This document shows, in pieces, positions 8,408 through 17,192 of a stretch of DNA of 64,000 nt (within the stretch, counting starts at the first letter, position 1; every line of letters begins with the position of its first letter). The DNA lies in assembly GCA_002331335.1 (NCBI GenBank), contig DCZO01000016.1:113302-177301 (forward strand). The letters are read 5' to 3'. A program made the position numbers and the translations under genes. Source of the stretch: Nitrospira sp. UBA2082. Lineage in GTDB: Bacteria; Nitrospirota; Nitrospiria; Nitrospirales; Nitrospiraceae. The notes under the pieces were generated by a model. It ran no database searches. It was not told the origin of the DNA and saw nothing but the letters and a program-made list of their open reading frames with translations.

Positions 8408-9424
8408 ATGGCCGTCCCCGTATCTCAGATGTATACCGTTGCCAGCTATGTTCTCTCGAAGAAACTAAAGGGCATCAAGCGGTATCCTCTGGTGTTGATG
8501 CTCGAACCATTGTTCCGATGCAACCTGGCCTGCGCTGGCTGTGGCAAAATCCAGTATCCTGACCACATTCTTGATAAACGATTGACCCCGGAGCAGTGCT
8601 GGGCTGCGGCAGAGGAATGCGGTGCGCCGATTGTCGCAGTTCCTGGCGGTGAGCCGCTCATCCATCCGGAGATCGGGCGGATCGTTGAGGGGTTGGTGGC
8701 GCAGAAGCGGTATCTCTATGTCTGCACCAATGCCATTCTATTGGAGCGCAAACTGAAAGAGTTCAAGCCTTCGCAGTATCTGACCTTCAGCGTGCACATG
8801 GACGGATTGAAGAACGAGCATGATCTGGCGGTCTGCCGTGACGGGGTGTACGAGGTTGCCGTCAAGGCAATCAAGGAAGCATTGAGGTTGGGCCACCGGG
8901 TGACGACGAATACGACGCTGTTTGACGATGCGAATCCGGATCGGGTGCGCCAGTTCTTCGATGAAATGATGGCCCTCGGCGTCGAAGGCATGATGATTTC
9001 GCCAGGTTATAGCTATCAAAAGGCTCCGGATAAGCAACATTTCTTGAAGAAGGCCAAGACCCAAGAGCTGTTCTCAAAGATCCTCAGCCGGCCGAAGGGG
9101 TCTTGGAAGTTCAATCAGTCGCCGCTCTTCCTGGATTTCCTGATGGGGAAGAAAGAATATCAGTGCACGCCCTGGGGGAATCCCACATACAACGTATTCG
9201 GTTGGCAGAAGCCCTGCTATCTCTTGCAGGAGGGGTATGCGAAAACCTTCCGCGAACTGTTGGAGACCACCGAGTGGCAGAATTATGGCACGAACAAGAA
9301 CGAGAAGTGCGCTGAATGCATGGTTCATTGCGGGTATGAGCCTTCGGCGGTGAGCGATACGTTTGGTACGGTGTCAGGTTTTGCACGCACGGCGAAGCTG
9401 ACGTTGATGCCTACCTCGCGATGA
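8408..9424 (+). CDS. hpnH: Adenosyl-hopene transferase, radical SAM
   Basis: 338 residues, normal for HpnH. It joins the 5'-deoxyadenosyl group of SAM to diploptene, the first step to extended C35 hopanoids. The radical-SAM cluster motif is CNLACAGC near residues 38-45, followed by a VPGGEPLIHPEI block and TTNTTLFDDANPD. The C-terminal part has CTPWGNPTYNVFGWQKPCYLL and CAECMVHCGYEPSA, typical of HpnH. AGAAGGAGAG precedes the ATG. A GC-rich hairpin (CGGCGG...CCGCCG) lies in the leader near 8357-8376. The DXP genes upstream would supply its precursors. Confidence 0.92.
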   Translation: MAVPVSQMYTVASYVLSKKLKGIKRYPLVLMLEPLFRCNLACAGCGKIQYPDHILDKRLTPEQCWAAAEECGAPIVAVPGGEPLIHPEIGRIVEGLVAQKRYLYVCTNAILLERKLKEFKPSQYLTFSVHMDGLKNEHDLAVCRDGVYEVAVKAIKEALRLGHRVTTNTTLFDDANPDRVRQFFDEMMALGVEGMMISPGYSYQKAPDKQHFLKKAKTQELFSKILSRPKGSWKFNQSPLFLDFLMGKKEYQCTPWGNPTYNVFGWQKPCYLLQEGYAKTFRELLETTEWQNYGTNKNEKCAECMVHCGYEPSAVSDTFGTVSGFARTAKLTLMPTSR

Positions 9425-9427
9425 CTG

Positions 9428-9493
9428 CGTCATGCGTCATCCGTCAAACGATGGCAGGAGTCCTGACGCACGCTTGACGTATGACGATTGACG
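9428..9493 (+). repeat. Iterated TGACG/CGTCA palindromic spacer
   Basis: Left arm 9428-9447 carries three CGTCA words and the right arm 9474-9493 three TGACG words. The arms pair at 17 of 20 positions. It fills the spacer between hpnH and the next start at 9504. Similar spacers occur at 45829 and 47625. Confidence 0.65.
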
Positions 9494-9503
9494 GGGTCTT
9501 ATC

Positions 9504-9896
9504 ATGACCGATACCAAGAACCATTCACCGAGTGCGTCCGGTTCCCTGGAAGGCCGTGTGTTCACGCCGGCCACGGACCAAGAGAGAGCGGAGGCCATTG
9601 AGCTCGCGTTCGACTACCGTGGCGATGTGACGCTCGGGCTTACGTCGGGCGAGTCCATCGTTGGATTTCTTTTCAACCGCCACGCCAGCGGTGAGCATCC
9701 CTCCATTGAATTCTTTCCCCAGGACGATCCCTCCCCTCGCACCATCGCCTATGCGTCGATCGCGTCGATCGCCTTTACCGGTGAAGACACGGCGAATGGT
9801 AAGTCGTGGGAGGCGTGGGCATCGAAAAAGGAGTCTGAACGCCGTGCAGAGGCGGCTCGCGTCGAAGAGGATGCGCGCATGCGCGGGCTACTTTGA
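9504..9896 (+). CDS. Conserved hypothetical protein
   Basis: 130 residues, no signal or membrane segment. A central strand-rich block (AFDYRGDVTLGLTSGESIVGFLFNRH) resembles a small Sm/SH3-like barrel, followed by IAYASIASIAFTGED. The C-terminus is a charged helix rich in Glu, Arg and Ala. I recognise no named family. It follows hpnH after a palindromic spacer, so it may be co-transcribed, but a hopanoid role is only inference. Confidence 0.65.
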   Translation: MTDTKNHSPSASGSLEGRVFTPATDQERAEAIELAFDYRGDVTLGLTSGESIVGFLFNRHASGEHPSIEFFPQDDPSPRTIAYASIASIAFTGEDTANGKSWEAWASKKESERRAEAARVEEDARMRGLL

Positions 9897-10011
9897 TCGC
9901 ACCATTCGGTCCACTGCCATTCGTGCCATCTACATCTGTTCAGATAGCCCAGAAAACCCGTCGGGTTCTTCCCAACTCCTCCCACCCTCTCGTTGACAAA
10001 CAGGGGGGGCT

Positions 10012-10644
10012 ATGCTAGAAAATCGCGCCCTAAAACGAGGGTACTCGTCGTGGCGGGGGCGTGCTATTTTGTGGACGTTTAACCCGCGCAAGCTACTGGC
10101 GAGAATGCGACTCGGTCTGATACGCGACAGAGGCAGGAGAGCCCGATCGGTCGCGGTCGTAAGCTGGATCGCGTTGAGCGTTGTATGTCCTTCCGTGGTG
10201 AAGGCGACGCACGAAGCCGACCATCGGTTTATGGTGGAAGGGTATGTGTGCGGAGCGGATGGGAAGCCGGCTGCGGACGTCGACGTTTTGGTCAAGGACA
10301 CGAAGATTTCATACGGGCAAATTGTAAAGACGGATGGCTACGGGTACTACAAAGCGACGTTTCACCTCCATAACGATAACTTAGGCGATCCACTTCTCGT
10401 CGAGGCAAGAGGGGAGCAACAGAATCATAAGATTGAGTTCAATCCAAAAGACCTGGAGGCGGAACGAAAAATTCAGGTCAATTTTGGAACCGGTTGCGAT
10501 GCAAGCAGTCCTCCCGCCTGGTTGTGGTGGGGCGGCGGGGCTGTAGTGGCGGCAGCCGGAGGGGTCGTTGCGATGAAGCTTGCCCGTCTGCAACGGAAGC
10601 AGGAGCGGGCCAAAGGAAAATCGCAGGGTAAACGAAAAATATAA
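10012..10644 (+). CDS. Secreted protein with carboxypeptidase-regulatory-like fold and C-terminal anchor
   Basis: 210 residues from ATG 10012, or about 178 from ATG 10108, which places a signal segment (SVAVVSWIALSVVCPSVV) near the N-terminus. After it, FMVEGYVCGADGKPAADVDVLVKD and GQIVKTDGYGYYKATF form the beta-sandwich repeat seen in carboxypeptidase regulatory-like/Cna-B-like domains. The C-terminus has one membrane segment (WLWWGGGAVVAAAGGVVAM) and a Lys/Arg-rich cytoplasmic tail. This suggests an envelope-anchored protein facing the periplasm. Function unknown. It lies just upstream of the respiratory cluster, separated by a terminator. Confidence 0.65.
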   Translation: MLENRALKRGYSSWRGRAILWTFNPRKLLARMRLGLIRDRGRRARSVAVVSWIALSVVCPSVVKATHEADHRFMVEGYVCGADGKPAADVDVLVKDTKISYGQIVKTDGYGYYKATFHLHNDNLGDPLLVEARGEQQNHKIEFNPKDLEAERKIQVNFGTGCDASSPPAWLWWGGGAVVAAAGGVVAMKLARLQRKQERAKGKSQGKRKI

Positions 10645-10743
10645 TCGCCGATGCCGGTCCTTGGGGCTGCTGGGCGCCTCGCCGAGTCGGTCGATGGGTG
10701 GGCGAGGGCTGGTGTACAAACAGGTCGAGATTGGTGTATTGAG

Positions 10744-10790
10744 GACGCTTTTGCGAGGGTGTGGGCCCTCGGAGGAAGCGTCTTTTTTTT
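10744..10790 (+). terminator. Rho-independent terminator ahead of the respiratory cluster
   Basis: GACGCTT (10744-10750) pairs with AAGCGTC (10776-10782) and the inner CGAGGG (10754-10759) pairs with CCCTCG (10766-10771). Eight T follow at 10783-10790. This is the clearest intrinsic terminator in the window; it ends the 10012 transcript. Confidence 0.85.
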
Positions 10791-10865
10791 AGCGCCATTG
10801 TGCTGGTTGTGAAGCGTTGCTGGTGCTTGTTGCTCGAACGAAAGTCAGCTCGGGGTGTCCTGGCG

Positions 10866-11375
10866 ATGAAGCCGAACGCGATTCGAGTGGCAGTGGTGCT
10901 GGGCCTGGGGTTCCTGGCAGGTTGTAGCGGGGGCGACGGTGGTGGAGAGGGGCCGATCGTTCCTCCTCCTCCAGCTCCTGCCGAATATGCCGATAAACAT
11001 ATGCCGTCTGCATGGTGGGGAGATGCCCAGAAACTCGAAGAAGGCCGGAAACTCTATACTGGCGAGACCAACCCCGATGTGAATTGTGCTAGCTGCCATG
11101 GCAAGGATGGCAAGCCCGTGAAGGCGGGTGCGACCGATTTCAGAAACCCCGAGCGAATGAAGCTCTATTCGGACTCCGTGTGGTTCTGGCGAATTTCCGA
11201 GGGCGTGCCAAACACCAAAATGAGGGGTTGGAAGAGCAAGCTCTCAGACGACGATCGGTGGCGGCTCGTGCTCTTTGAGCGGAATTTCTCGATGTCAGGA
11301 AAGGTGTGGAGTGAAGAGAAAAAGCAGTGGGTAGATGCCGGCACGATTGAAGGGGGGGCGGCGAATCCCAGATAA
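10866..11375 (+). CDS. Lipoprotein c-type cytochrome, monoheme
   Basis: 169 residues. The lipobox FLAGC gives Cys20 as the lipidated residue after a signal peptide, followed by a Gly/Pro-rich linker. The heme site is CASCH at 74-78, with a likely Met ligand in the later TKMRGW stretch. It is a class I cytochrome c domain with FWRISEGVPNTKMRGW, as in the SoxX/nitric-oxide-reductase-like small cytochromes. It is the first gene of the electron-transport cluster and probably carries electrons on the periplasmic membrane face. Confidence 0.82.
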   Translation: MKPNAIRVAVVLGLGFLAGCSGGDGGGEGPIVPPPPAPAEYADKHMPSAWWGDAQKLEEGRKLYTGETNPDVNCASCHGKDGKPVKAGATDFRNPERMKLYSDSVWFWRISEGVPNTKMRGWKSKLSDDDRWRLVLFERNFSMSGKVWSEEKKQWVDAGTIEGGAANPR

Positions 11376-11520
11376 CTGCATGGCGGGCCTTCACGAAAGT
11401 GAATCTCGCTGTTAGGCTGTATTTCAGGCTAAGCCAAATCAGTAAAACCGACCGGCTACCGATGAACGCGTGGTGCGAAAGGGTTCAAGAGTCGGCCCAA
11501 AGGATGAGCATCGAGACATC

Positions 11521-13233
11521 GTGGAAAAACTGTCGCGCGGTCTCCTGACCCTGTTTGCGGTTCTTGCACTGTGCCTATTCGCCGTGCCAAGCCTCTATGC
11601 GCAAGAGCTTGGGACGTCGTCGGTGCAGTTCCCCTATACGGGCAATCGGACGGCCGTCTGGGTTGTCGCGCAGCTCCATCTGCTGTTTGCCGCATTTATT
11701 TTAGGCGCCCCCATCTTCGTCGTGATTTCCGAATGGCTGGGTTATCGAAGACAGGATTCCCGCTACGACCGCTTGGCGCGGGAAGTCACCAAAATCACCG
11801 TCATCCTCTTTAGCCTGACGGCGGTAACCGGCGGCCTGTTTATCTTCGTGCTGCTCGCCGCGTATCCGCAGTTCACCACCTGGTTCATCAATCAGTTCTA
11901 TCTCGTATTCGCGGTGATCTATCCGGCGCTGTTTATCACGGAGACCATCCTCTTATACGCCTATCTCTACACCTGGGATGTCTGGAAGGGGGAACAGAAG
12001 GGGCGCCACATCGCCCTGGGTGTCCTGTTAAATCTCGTGTGCGTGCTCATTCTCTTTGTCATCAACGGCCCGACGTCGTTCATGAATACGCCGACGAAGG
12101 CCGAGGGCGTCTCACCGCAGGATTTCCTCGCAGCGGCGAGCCTGTGGGATAAGATCGCGAACCAAAGCTGGTTTCCCTTGAGCCTCCACCGGATCGACGG
12201 CAATGTCGCATTCGGCGGGTTCATCTGCGGCATGATTGCCGCGTATATGTACATGGGTTCCAAAAATCAGGAAGAACGGGCTTACTACGATTGGATGGGG
12301 TACGTGTCGATTTGGATCGCCGTGGGCGGCACGCTCTTGCAGCCGTTCACGGGACTCCTGCTGGCCTATGAGATGTGCGATTACGACTTTTCGTTCTGCC
12401 CATACATGATGGCCGACCAGCTCTCCATGTTTTTTGAATTGCAGGGCGTGATGGTTGGCCTGCTGTTCTTGGCCATCAACTACTATAGTTGGCTCAGTGT
12501 CAAACGAATAGAAGGGGCCGAGAATGTTCGAATGACGATTCTGGCTCCGATTGTGCTGGTGGTGTTACTCCCCGCCACGATGTGGGTGATGAACACCTAT
12601 TGGATTCCAGACCCGATGTCGCTCGCCTTCTTGTTGCCCCTCGCCCTGTCGCCGGTTGTCTTGGGGCGATTCATTCCGATGACCGTCTCCGCTCGGACTG
12701 TCATCAAGGTCGGTTTTATCGTCATGCTCGTGAGTGACGCGGTCTGGCTGACTCCGGCTGGATTCGTGGCCACGGGGACCGATATGCCCGATGACCTCAA
12801 GCTGCCGGAAGGCTGGGATTATCTATCCACCATGCCCGCAAAGCTGTCTGCGATCCTGACGCTGGTGTTTGTCACGGTCGTCAACTACGTCTTGTATAAC
12901 CGGACGATCAAGCAAGGGACGATTCTCTGGGGGAAGATCGATTTCGCGGCGCAGTTTGTCCTGATTTTCTTGGCGTTCATCTCGACCTGGACCATGGGAT
13001 TGATGGGTGCGGTCCGGTCATTGCTCAGGAAATACTTCCATACCTATAGTCTGGTGTCGGACTTCTCCGCGGAATCGTTCACTCCGACACTCTCGTATTC
13101 CGCGTGGTGGATTACCGCGATCACCGTACTGTTTATCGCCTGCGTCACCGTGGCCGCGCTCATCGCGCTTCGGCCATCTGTGGCCAAGGCGCAAGCGCCT
13201 GAGGGGAGTCCAGTCCCGGTCGGGGCGAAGTAA
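11521..13233 (+). CDS. Cytochrome bd-like oxidase large subunit, first copy
   Basis: About 570 residues with a signal-like first segment (LLTLFAVLALCLFAVPSLYAQ) and many membrane helices. NRTAVWVVAQLHLLFAAFILGAP resembles the first CydA helix with its heme-ligand His, and WFPLSLHRIDGNVAFGGF supplies a second His helix. It is distinctly larger than, and divergent from, classical CydA. Nitrospira genomes are known to encode such bd-like proteins as candidate terminal oxidases. The start is uncertain: GTG at 11521 gives a good signal peptide, GTG at 11470 is longer. A paralogue is encoded at 17193. Confidence 0.78.
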   Translation: MEKLSRGLLTLFAVLALCLFAVPSLYAQELGTSSVQFPYTGNRTAVWVVAQLHLLFAAFILGAPIFVVISEWLGYRRQDSRYDRLAREVTKITVILFSLTAVTGGLFIFVLLAAYPQFTTWFINQFYLVFAVIYPALFITETILLYAYLYTWDVWKGEQKGRHIALGVLLNLVCVLILFVINGPTSFMNTPTKAEGVSPQDFLAAASLWDKIANQSWFPLSLHRIDGNVAFGGFICGMIAAYMYMGSKNQEERAYYDWMGYVSIWIAVGGTLLQPFTGLLLAYEMCDYDFSFCPYMMADQLSMFFELQGVMVGLLFLAINYYSWLSVKRIEGAENVRMTILAPIVLVVLLPATMWVMNTYWIPDPMSLAFLLPLALSPVVLGRFIPMTVSARTVIKVGFIVMLVSDAVWLTPAGFVATGTDMPDDLKLPEGWDYLSTMPAKLSAILTLVFVTVVNYVLYNRTIKQGTILWGKIDFAAQFVLIFLAFISTWTMGLMGAVRSLLRKYFHTYSLVSDFSAESFTPTLSYSAWWITAITVLFIACVTVAALIALRPSVAKAQAPEGSPVPVGAK

Positions 13234-13271
13234 TCACGATTCCGGATGCCTGCGAGGCAACGGGCGCTCAT

Positions 13272-14075
13272 ATGGGAAATATATTCAAGAAGCTAGGGAT
13301 CGGCCTGGTGATCGGCGGCGTGCTGGTCGGGATCGCCCGTTCCCAAGAGGTGCCGTTTGACTTTCAGCTGCTGTTCATAATCATCGCGCTCATCGGGGCC
13401 CTGCTGTTCATGCTCCTTGATGCGCCGTCGGTCGGCACAATGAGCGGCGGGAAGTCATTGGTTGCTGTCGCCGTATTCTGGGTTCTGTTGATCACGGTCT
13501 GCTTCGCCGGGGCCTCGTTGTTGCCGCAGTTTGACCCTGAGGATGAACGGGCCAAGATTACCAAATTGCTGGAACGGGAACGCGAGAAGTCCGAGCAGGG
13601 GAAGACCGAAAAACTGCTTGCCCTCGCGAAATCCCTTGATGAGCAAGTCAAAGTGCTTGAGGAGCGGCTCAAAGGAGTGGCGGGGGGAGCGCCCGTGGCC
13701 TCAGCACCTCCGCCTGGGAAAAAGCCTGCTGCTGCGTCCGCTGGCGGAGAAGGCGATATCATGAAAGTGGGCGAAGAGCAGTGGCAATTACAGGAGTGCT
13801 ACAACTGCCACAAGCTCCGGGGGGAAGGGGGAAAGAAGCGCGGTCCGGAATTAGATAACATCGGCTCGCTGCTGACGGTCGAAGAGATCCAGATGAAGAT
13901 CGCGGACCCCAAGAGTTTTATGGCCGAAGGATATGAGAAGGAATGGCAAAAGGGCATCATGCCCAACAAGTTTAAAGACCTCATGGATCCCAAAGAAATG
14001 CTGGCACTCGCGACGTGGTTGGGGACCTTCAAGAACACCTCGGTGAATACCCCCAAGCCGATCAAGAAAAGCTAA
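13272..14075 (+). CDS. Membrane-anchored c-type cytochrome with coiled coil
   Basis: 267 residues. Three membrane segments lie in the first 90 residues (LGIGLVIGGVLVGIA, LLFIIIALIGALLFML, VAVFWVLLITVCFAGASLL). A charged coiled coil follows (REREKSEQGKTEKLLALAKS), then an Ala/Pro linker. A C-terminal cytochrome c domain has CYNCH at 176-180 and a Met ligand candidate in GIMPNKFKDL. The coiled coil would hold the heme away from the membrane to reach bc or oxidase partners. Its stop overlaps the Rieske start (TAATG), so the two are translationally coupled. Confidence 0.82.
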   Translation: MGNIFKKLGIGLVIGGVLVGIARSQEVPFDFQLLFIIIALIGALLFMLLDAPSVGTMSGGKSLVAVAVFWVLLITVCFAGASLLPQFDPEDERAKITKLLEREREKSEQGKTEKLLALAKSLDEQVKVLEERLKGVAGGAPVASAPPPGKKPAAASAGGEGDIMKVGEEQWQLQECYNCHKLRGEGGKKRGPELDNIGSLLTVEEIQMKIADPKSFMAEGYEKEWQKGIMPNKFKDLMDPKEMLALATWLGTFKNTSVNTPKPIKKS

Positions 14076-15010
14076 TGCTGCAACCGAAGCTGAAATCCAA
14101 GGTCCGCTGCACCGACCTCGACATCGGAGAAGTCACGCGCGTCGTGCTCGACCCGCTGTCGCACGAGATCAGTCACATCGTGGTCTCCATGAATGGCAGC
14201 GGCGAACGGCAAGTAGCCATGGGTCACGTGCAGGACGTGACCGACGATGCCGTCCAGCTGCGAACGCGGTCGGCGGACATACTGTCCTTGCCTCCGTTCA
14301 AGCGTGAAGACTACGTGACCACGCATGAAGTCGAGATCTCCCACCTGGAAGACAATATCCATGTCACGCCAGGCGAAGTGTTGGTCCCCTTGCCCGATCT
14401 GGAGAAGGACGTCAAGCGCCGGACGTTCTTTATGAACTTCACGCACGTCATCGGGTTCTTAATCGGGCTTCCCATCGCGTATCCCATCCTTCGGTTTCTC
14501 ATGCAGCCGATGTATGCAGACTTCGACAATCAGTGGCTGAAAGTCGGGAATGTGAGCAAGATCAAGCAGGAGGATGTCGGCGTGCAGTTCAAGTACAAGA
14601 AAGCAGTCAAGGAAGTGTACATGCCGGTATACGAAATCGAGAAAAATGTCTGGATCCTTCGGGCAACTCCGGAACTGCTTGAGAGAGTCTACCAAGGCAA
14701 GGACTCCGAATTTCGCGACGCCAGGGGGAAGGCCATCTGGACGAACAAGAAAGAGGTGCCCTACATCGCATTTTCCGGCAAGTGCCCCCATTTGGGATGC
14801 GGCTTCAAGTGGCGACAGCATAAGACACTCGGACAAGTGTTCCTCTGCCCCTGCCACCTGAGTATTTACGATGCCGGTGGGAAAGTACTCGATGGCCCAG
14901 CGCCACGCTCACTGGATGCATTGCCCATCAAAGTCTCGGCGGGCGGAGAAGTAGAGATCATTGATATGGAGTTCAAGGCCGGGACGAAGTCGCAAATCCG
15001 AATCGTGTGA
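14075..15010 (+). CDS. Rieske iron-sulfur protein with N-terminal PRC-barrel-like domain
   Basis: 311 residues. The C-terminal half is a Rieske domain: CPHLGC at 237-242 and CPCH at 258-261 supply two Cys and two His ligands plus the disulfide cysteines. GPAPRSLDALPI follows. One membrane helix (HVIGFLIGLPIAYPILRFL) lies near residue 130. Ahead of it are about 115 residues resembling a PRC barrel (CTDLDIGEVTRVVLDPLSHE, then HIVVS), which normal Rieske proteins lack. It transfers electrons from quinol to cytochrome c in complex III. Cytochrome b follows. Confidence 0.9.
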   Translation: MLQPKLKSKVRCTDLDIGEVTRVVLDPLSHEISHIVVSMNGSGERQVAMGHVQDVTDDAVQLRTRSADILSLPPFKREDYVTTHEVEISHLEDNIHVTPGEVLVPLPDLEKDVKRRTFFMNFTHVIGFLIGLPIAYPILRFLMQPMYADFDNQWLKVGNVSKIKQEDVGVQFKYKKAVKEVYMPVYEIEKNVWILRATPELLERVYQGKDSEFRDARGKAIWTNKKEVPYIAFSGKCPHLGCGFKWRQHKTLGQVFLCPCHLSIYDAGGKVLDGPAPRSLDALPIKVSAGGEVEIIDMEFKAGTKSQIRIV

Positions 15011-15021
15011 AAGCTGACGGC

Positions 15022-16149
15022 ATGAATAGCAAGCATTCGTCTTCTGCAGCGATTCCCGATCATCAGCCGAGCACGACTGAGAAGGTCATTGCCTTTCTCG
15101 ATGAGCGTCTTGGCCTGAAGGAAATGCAGGCGAAGATGCTCAATGAGCCGATTCCGGGCGGCTCTCGCTGGGCCTACGTGTTCGGCTCCGTCCTGTTGTT
15201 CATCTTCATCATGCAGGCGGTGACCGGTACGTTGCTCATGTTCTACTACGTTCCGACCGCCGACCACGCGTATGACAGTACGCAATACATCATTCACAAT
15301 GTCGATTATGGCTGGTTCCTCCTCAGCTACCATTTCTGGGGGTCCAGTGCGATGGTGGTCTGTGTGTTTGCCCACATGTCCCAGGTGTTTCTCTGGGGGG
15401 CCTACAAGAAGCCGCGAGAGTTGCTCTGGCTTGTCGGTCTCGCCCTGTTCGGTATTGTGATTACCTTTGGCTTCACAGGCTATCTTCTCCCGTGGGATCA
15501 GCGTGCGTTCTGGGCGACGCTCGTGGGTGTCGAGATTCTGGATAAGACGCCGGTCATCGGTGACTTTATCGCGAGGTTTTTGAAAGGCGGGGCCACTCCC
15601 GGGCAGATGACATTGAGCCGGTTCTTTGTCCTCCATGTCATGATTCTCCCTGCGGCGCTGATGGCCCTGGCCGGATTGCATCTCTTCCTATTCCGTGTGG
15701 CCGCTCCAGCCGGTCCTTTTAGAGGGACGAAGGAGGAGATCAAGGCGAAAACAGACTATTTCTTCCCTCGTCAAATTTGGAAAGACATCGTTGGTATGGC
15801 GTTCGTTTTCGTCGGCATATGCGCCTTGGCCCTCTGGGAGCCGGTCGTGTTGCTAGATAAGGCCACGCCGGACCCCGGAGAATATCATCCGGAGCCGGAA
15901 TGGTACTTTCTTTTTTACTTCCAGTTGCTGAGGCTCAAGCTGTTCGCCGGTCAGTTCGGCCAATTCCTGGGTGCCGTTGCATTGCCGGTGGCGTTCATGG
16001 TACTACTCGTCGCCCTTCCATTTATCGATAAGGATCCTGAGCGAAATATTTTTAAACGACCGATCGCCCTCATCACGTGGATTGCAATCATGGTGGTGAT
16101 CGCTCTGTTTACGGTTGCGGCAGTCATCAATCGGGAGTTTTTGGATTAA
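15022..16149 (+). CDS. petB: Cytochrome b of the bc complex
   Basis: 375 residues. The N-terminal four-helix heme part has SYHFWGSSAMVVCVFAHMSQ and FVLHVMILPAALMALAGLHLF, giving two His pairs for the two b hemes. TGYLLPWDQRAFWAT is the Qo-side block. The C-terminal subunit IV-like part is fused and has PDPGEYHPEPEWYFLFYFQLLR, containing the PEWY motif. It catalyses quinol oxidation with the Rieske protein encoded just upstream. I chose the ATG at 15022; a GTG at 15007 is possible. No cytochrome c1 gene follows, so one of the neighbouring cytochromes must take that role. Confidence 0.93.
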   Translation: MNSKHSSSAAIPDHQPSTTEKVIAFLDERLGLKEMQAKMLNEPIPGGSRWAYVFGSVLLFIFIMQAVTGTLLMFYYVPTADHAYDSTQYIIHNVDYGWFLLSYHFWGSSAMVVCVFAHMSQVFLWGAYKKPRELLWLVGLALFGIVITFGFTGYLLPWDQRAFWATLVGVEILDKTPVIGDFIARFLKGGATPGQMTLSRFFVLHVMILPAALMALAGLHLFLFRVAAPAGPFRGTKEEIKAKTDYFFPRQIWKDIVGMAFVFVGICALALWEPVVLLDKATPDPGEYHPEPEWYFLFYFQLLRLKLFAGQFGQFLGAVALPVAFMVLLVALPFIDKDPERNIFKRPIALITWIAIMVVIALFTVAAVINREFLD

Positions 16150-16171
16150 GTGATCGTCATGCGCGGTGGTT

Positions 16172-17176
16172 ATGGCTGAAGAACGCGAATCGATGTCTCC
16201 GACTCAGATCGGGTTCGGCATCCTGTGGCCGGCCTGCTGGACGGGCATTCCGATCAAGGCCGTGTTTGCCGTTATGGTTATGGCGATGGGATTGGTGCAT
16301 TTCGAAGGCAGATTCGGGCTGGCGTTCTTGATGCTGCTTGCGAGTCCGGCTACCATCTTCGCAGTTCCCATAATCATGGCGATGTATGGCACACATTTTG
16401 GCGAGGGAATCGGTCTGCCGCTCATCTTCGGACTGTCCATTCCCGTCGATATTTGGGCGTTGGGAGTTGTCGGCCAGACGTTTTTCCTCGAACGACTACG
16501 GAAAGAACCGCCTCATGATGGGCTCGGGTTTGCGATTTGGTGGAGGACCGCCGTCATTGGCACCTTCTTCCTCCCGCTGCTCTGGTGGATTGTCAGTCAT
16601 GTGACAGATATTGCGATTTCCGCCTCGCACTCGATAGCCGAAATGGAGAGGTTGAGGCAGCTCTTTAATACCGGGCTTCCGGTGGCGGAACGCATCGGCC
16701 TTGAATTGACGATTTGGGGGACGATTTCTTTTATGGTCCTCATGGTGTTAGCCACGATCGGTGTCTCGATCCTTGGACAGTTCATTCGGCGGATCGCAGA
16801 AAGCGCACGCCCGGCGGGTGAAAATTATCAAGGACTCATCACACGCTGGGATTTGATGCGCGTGCCGGCCGATCAGGGACTGATGATGGCGTCGCTGGCG
16901 GGAATCGGTGTGGTGTTGTCGCTGACTTTTTGGGCGGTGCTTCCCGTGATAACGCCCCACCCACATGAATGCTGTAAGAAGCCCGAGGTGGCTGTGGAGC
17001 CGGTGTTCAAGCCTGCTGAAAGCCTGAGCAAGACGGCGGGACGGCTCGCACAACTGGTTGCGCAGGTTGAGGCAATGGAGCAGCAGAAGGCGGAAGCGAA
17101 GGACCAAGAGGACAAGGGCAAGGAAAAGGCTGGAGGCGGGGCCGTGTCGAATGCCCCTGCCACGACGAAACCGTAA
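16172..17176 (+). CDS. Polytopic membrane protein of the respiratory cluster, unknown function
   Basis: About 334 residues with roughly seven membrane helices, for example IKAVFAVMVMAMGLVHF, LAFLMLLASPATIFAVPIIM and GIGVVLSLTFWAVLPVI. A C-terminal periplasmic or cytoplasmic tail is rich in Lys, Glu and Ala and predicted coiled coil. HPHECCKK holds paired His/Cys residues that could bind metal, but no heme motif is present. I do not recognise the family. Its place between cytochrome b and the second bd-like subunit suggests a structural or assembly subunit of that complex (inference). ATG at 16172 is chosen over GTG at 16166. Confidence 0.75.
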   Translation: MAEERESMSPTQIGFGILWPACWTGIPIKAVFAVMVMAMGLVHFEGRFGLAFLMLLASPATIFAVPIIMAMYGTHFGEGIGLPLIFGLSIPVDIWALGVVGQTFFLERLRKEPPHDGLGFAIWWRTAVIGTFFLPLLWWIVSHVTDIAISASHSIAEMERLRQLFNTGLPVAERIGLELTIWGTISFMVLMVLATIGVSILGQFIRRIAESARPAGENYQGLITRWDLMRVPADQGLMMASLAGIGVVLSLTFWAVLPVITPHPHECCKKPEVAVEPVFKPAESLSKTAGRLAQLVAQVEAMEQQKAEAKDQEDKGKEKAGGGAVSNAPATTKP

Positions 17177-17192
17177 TTTACGAGGTGATGAG

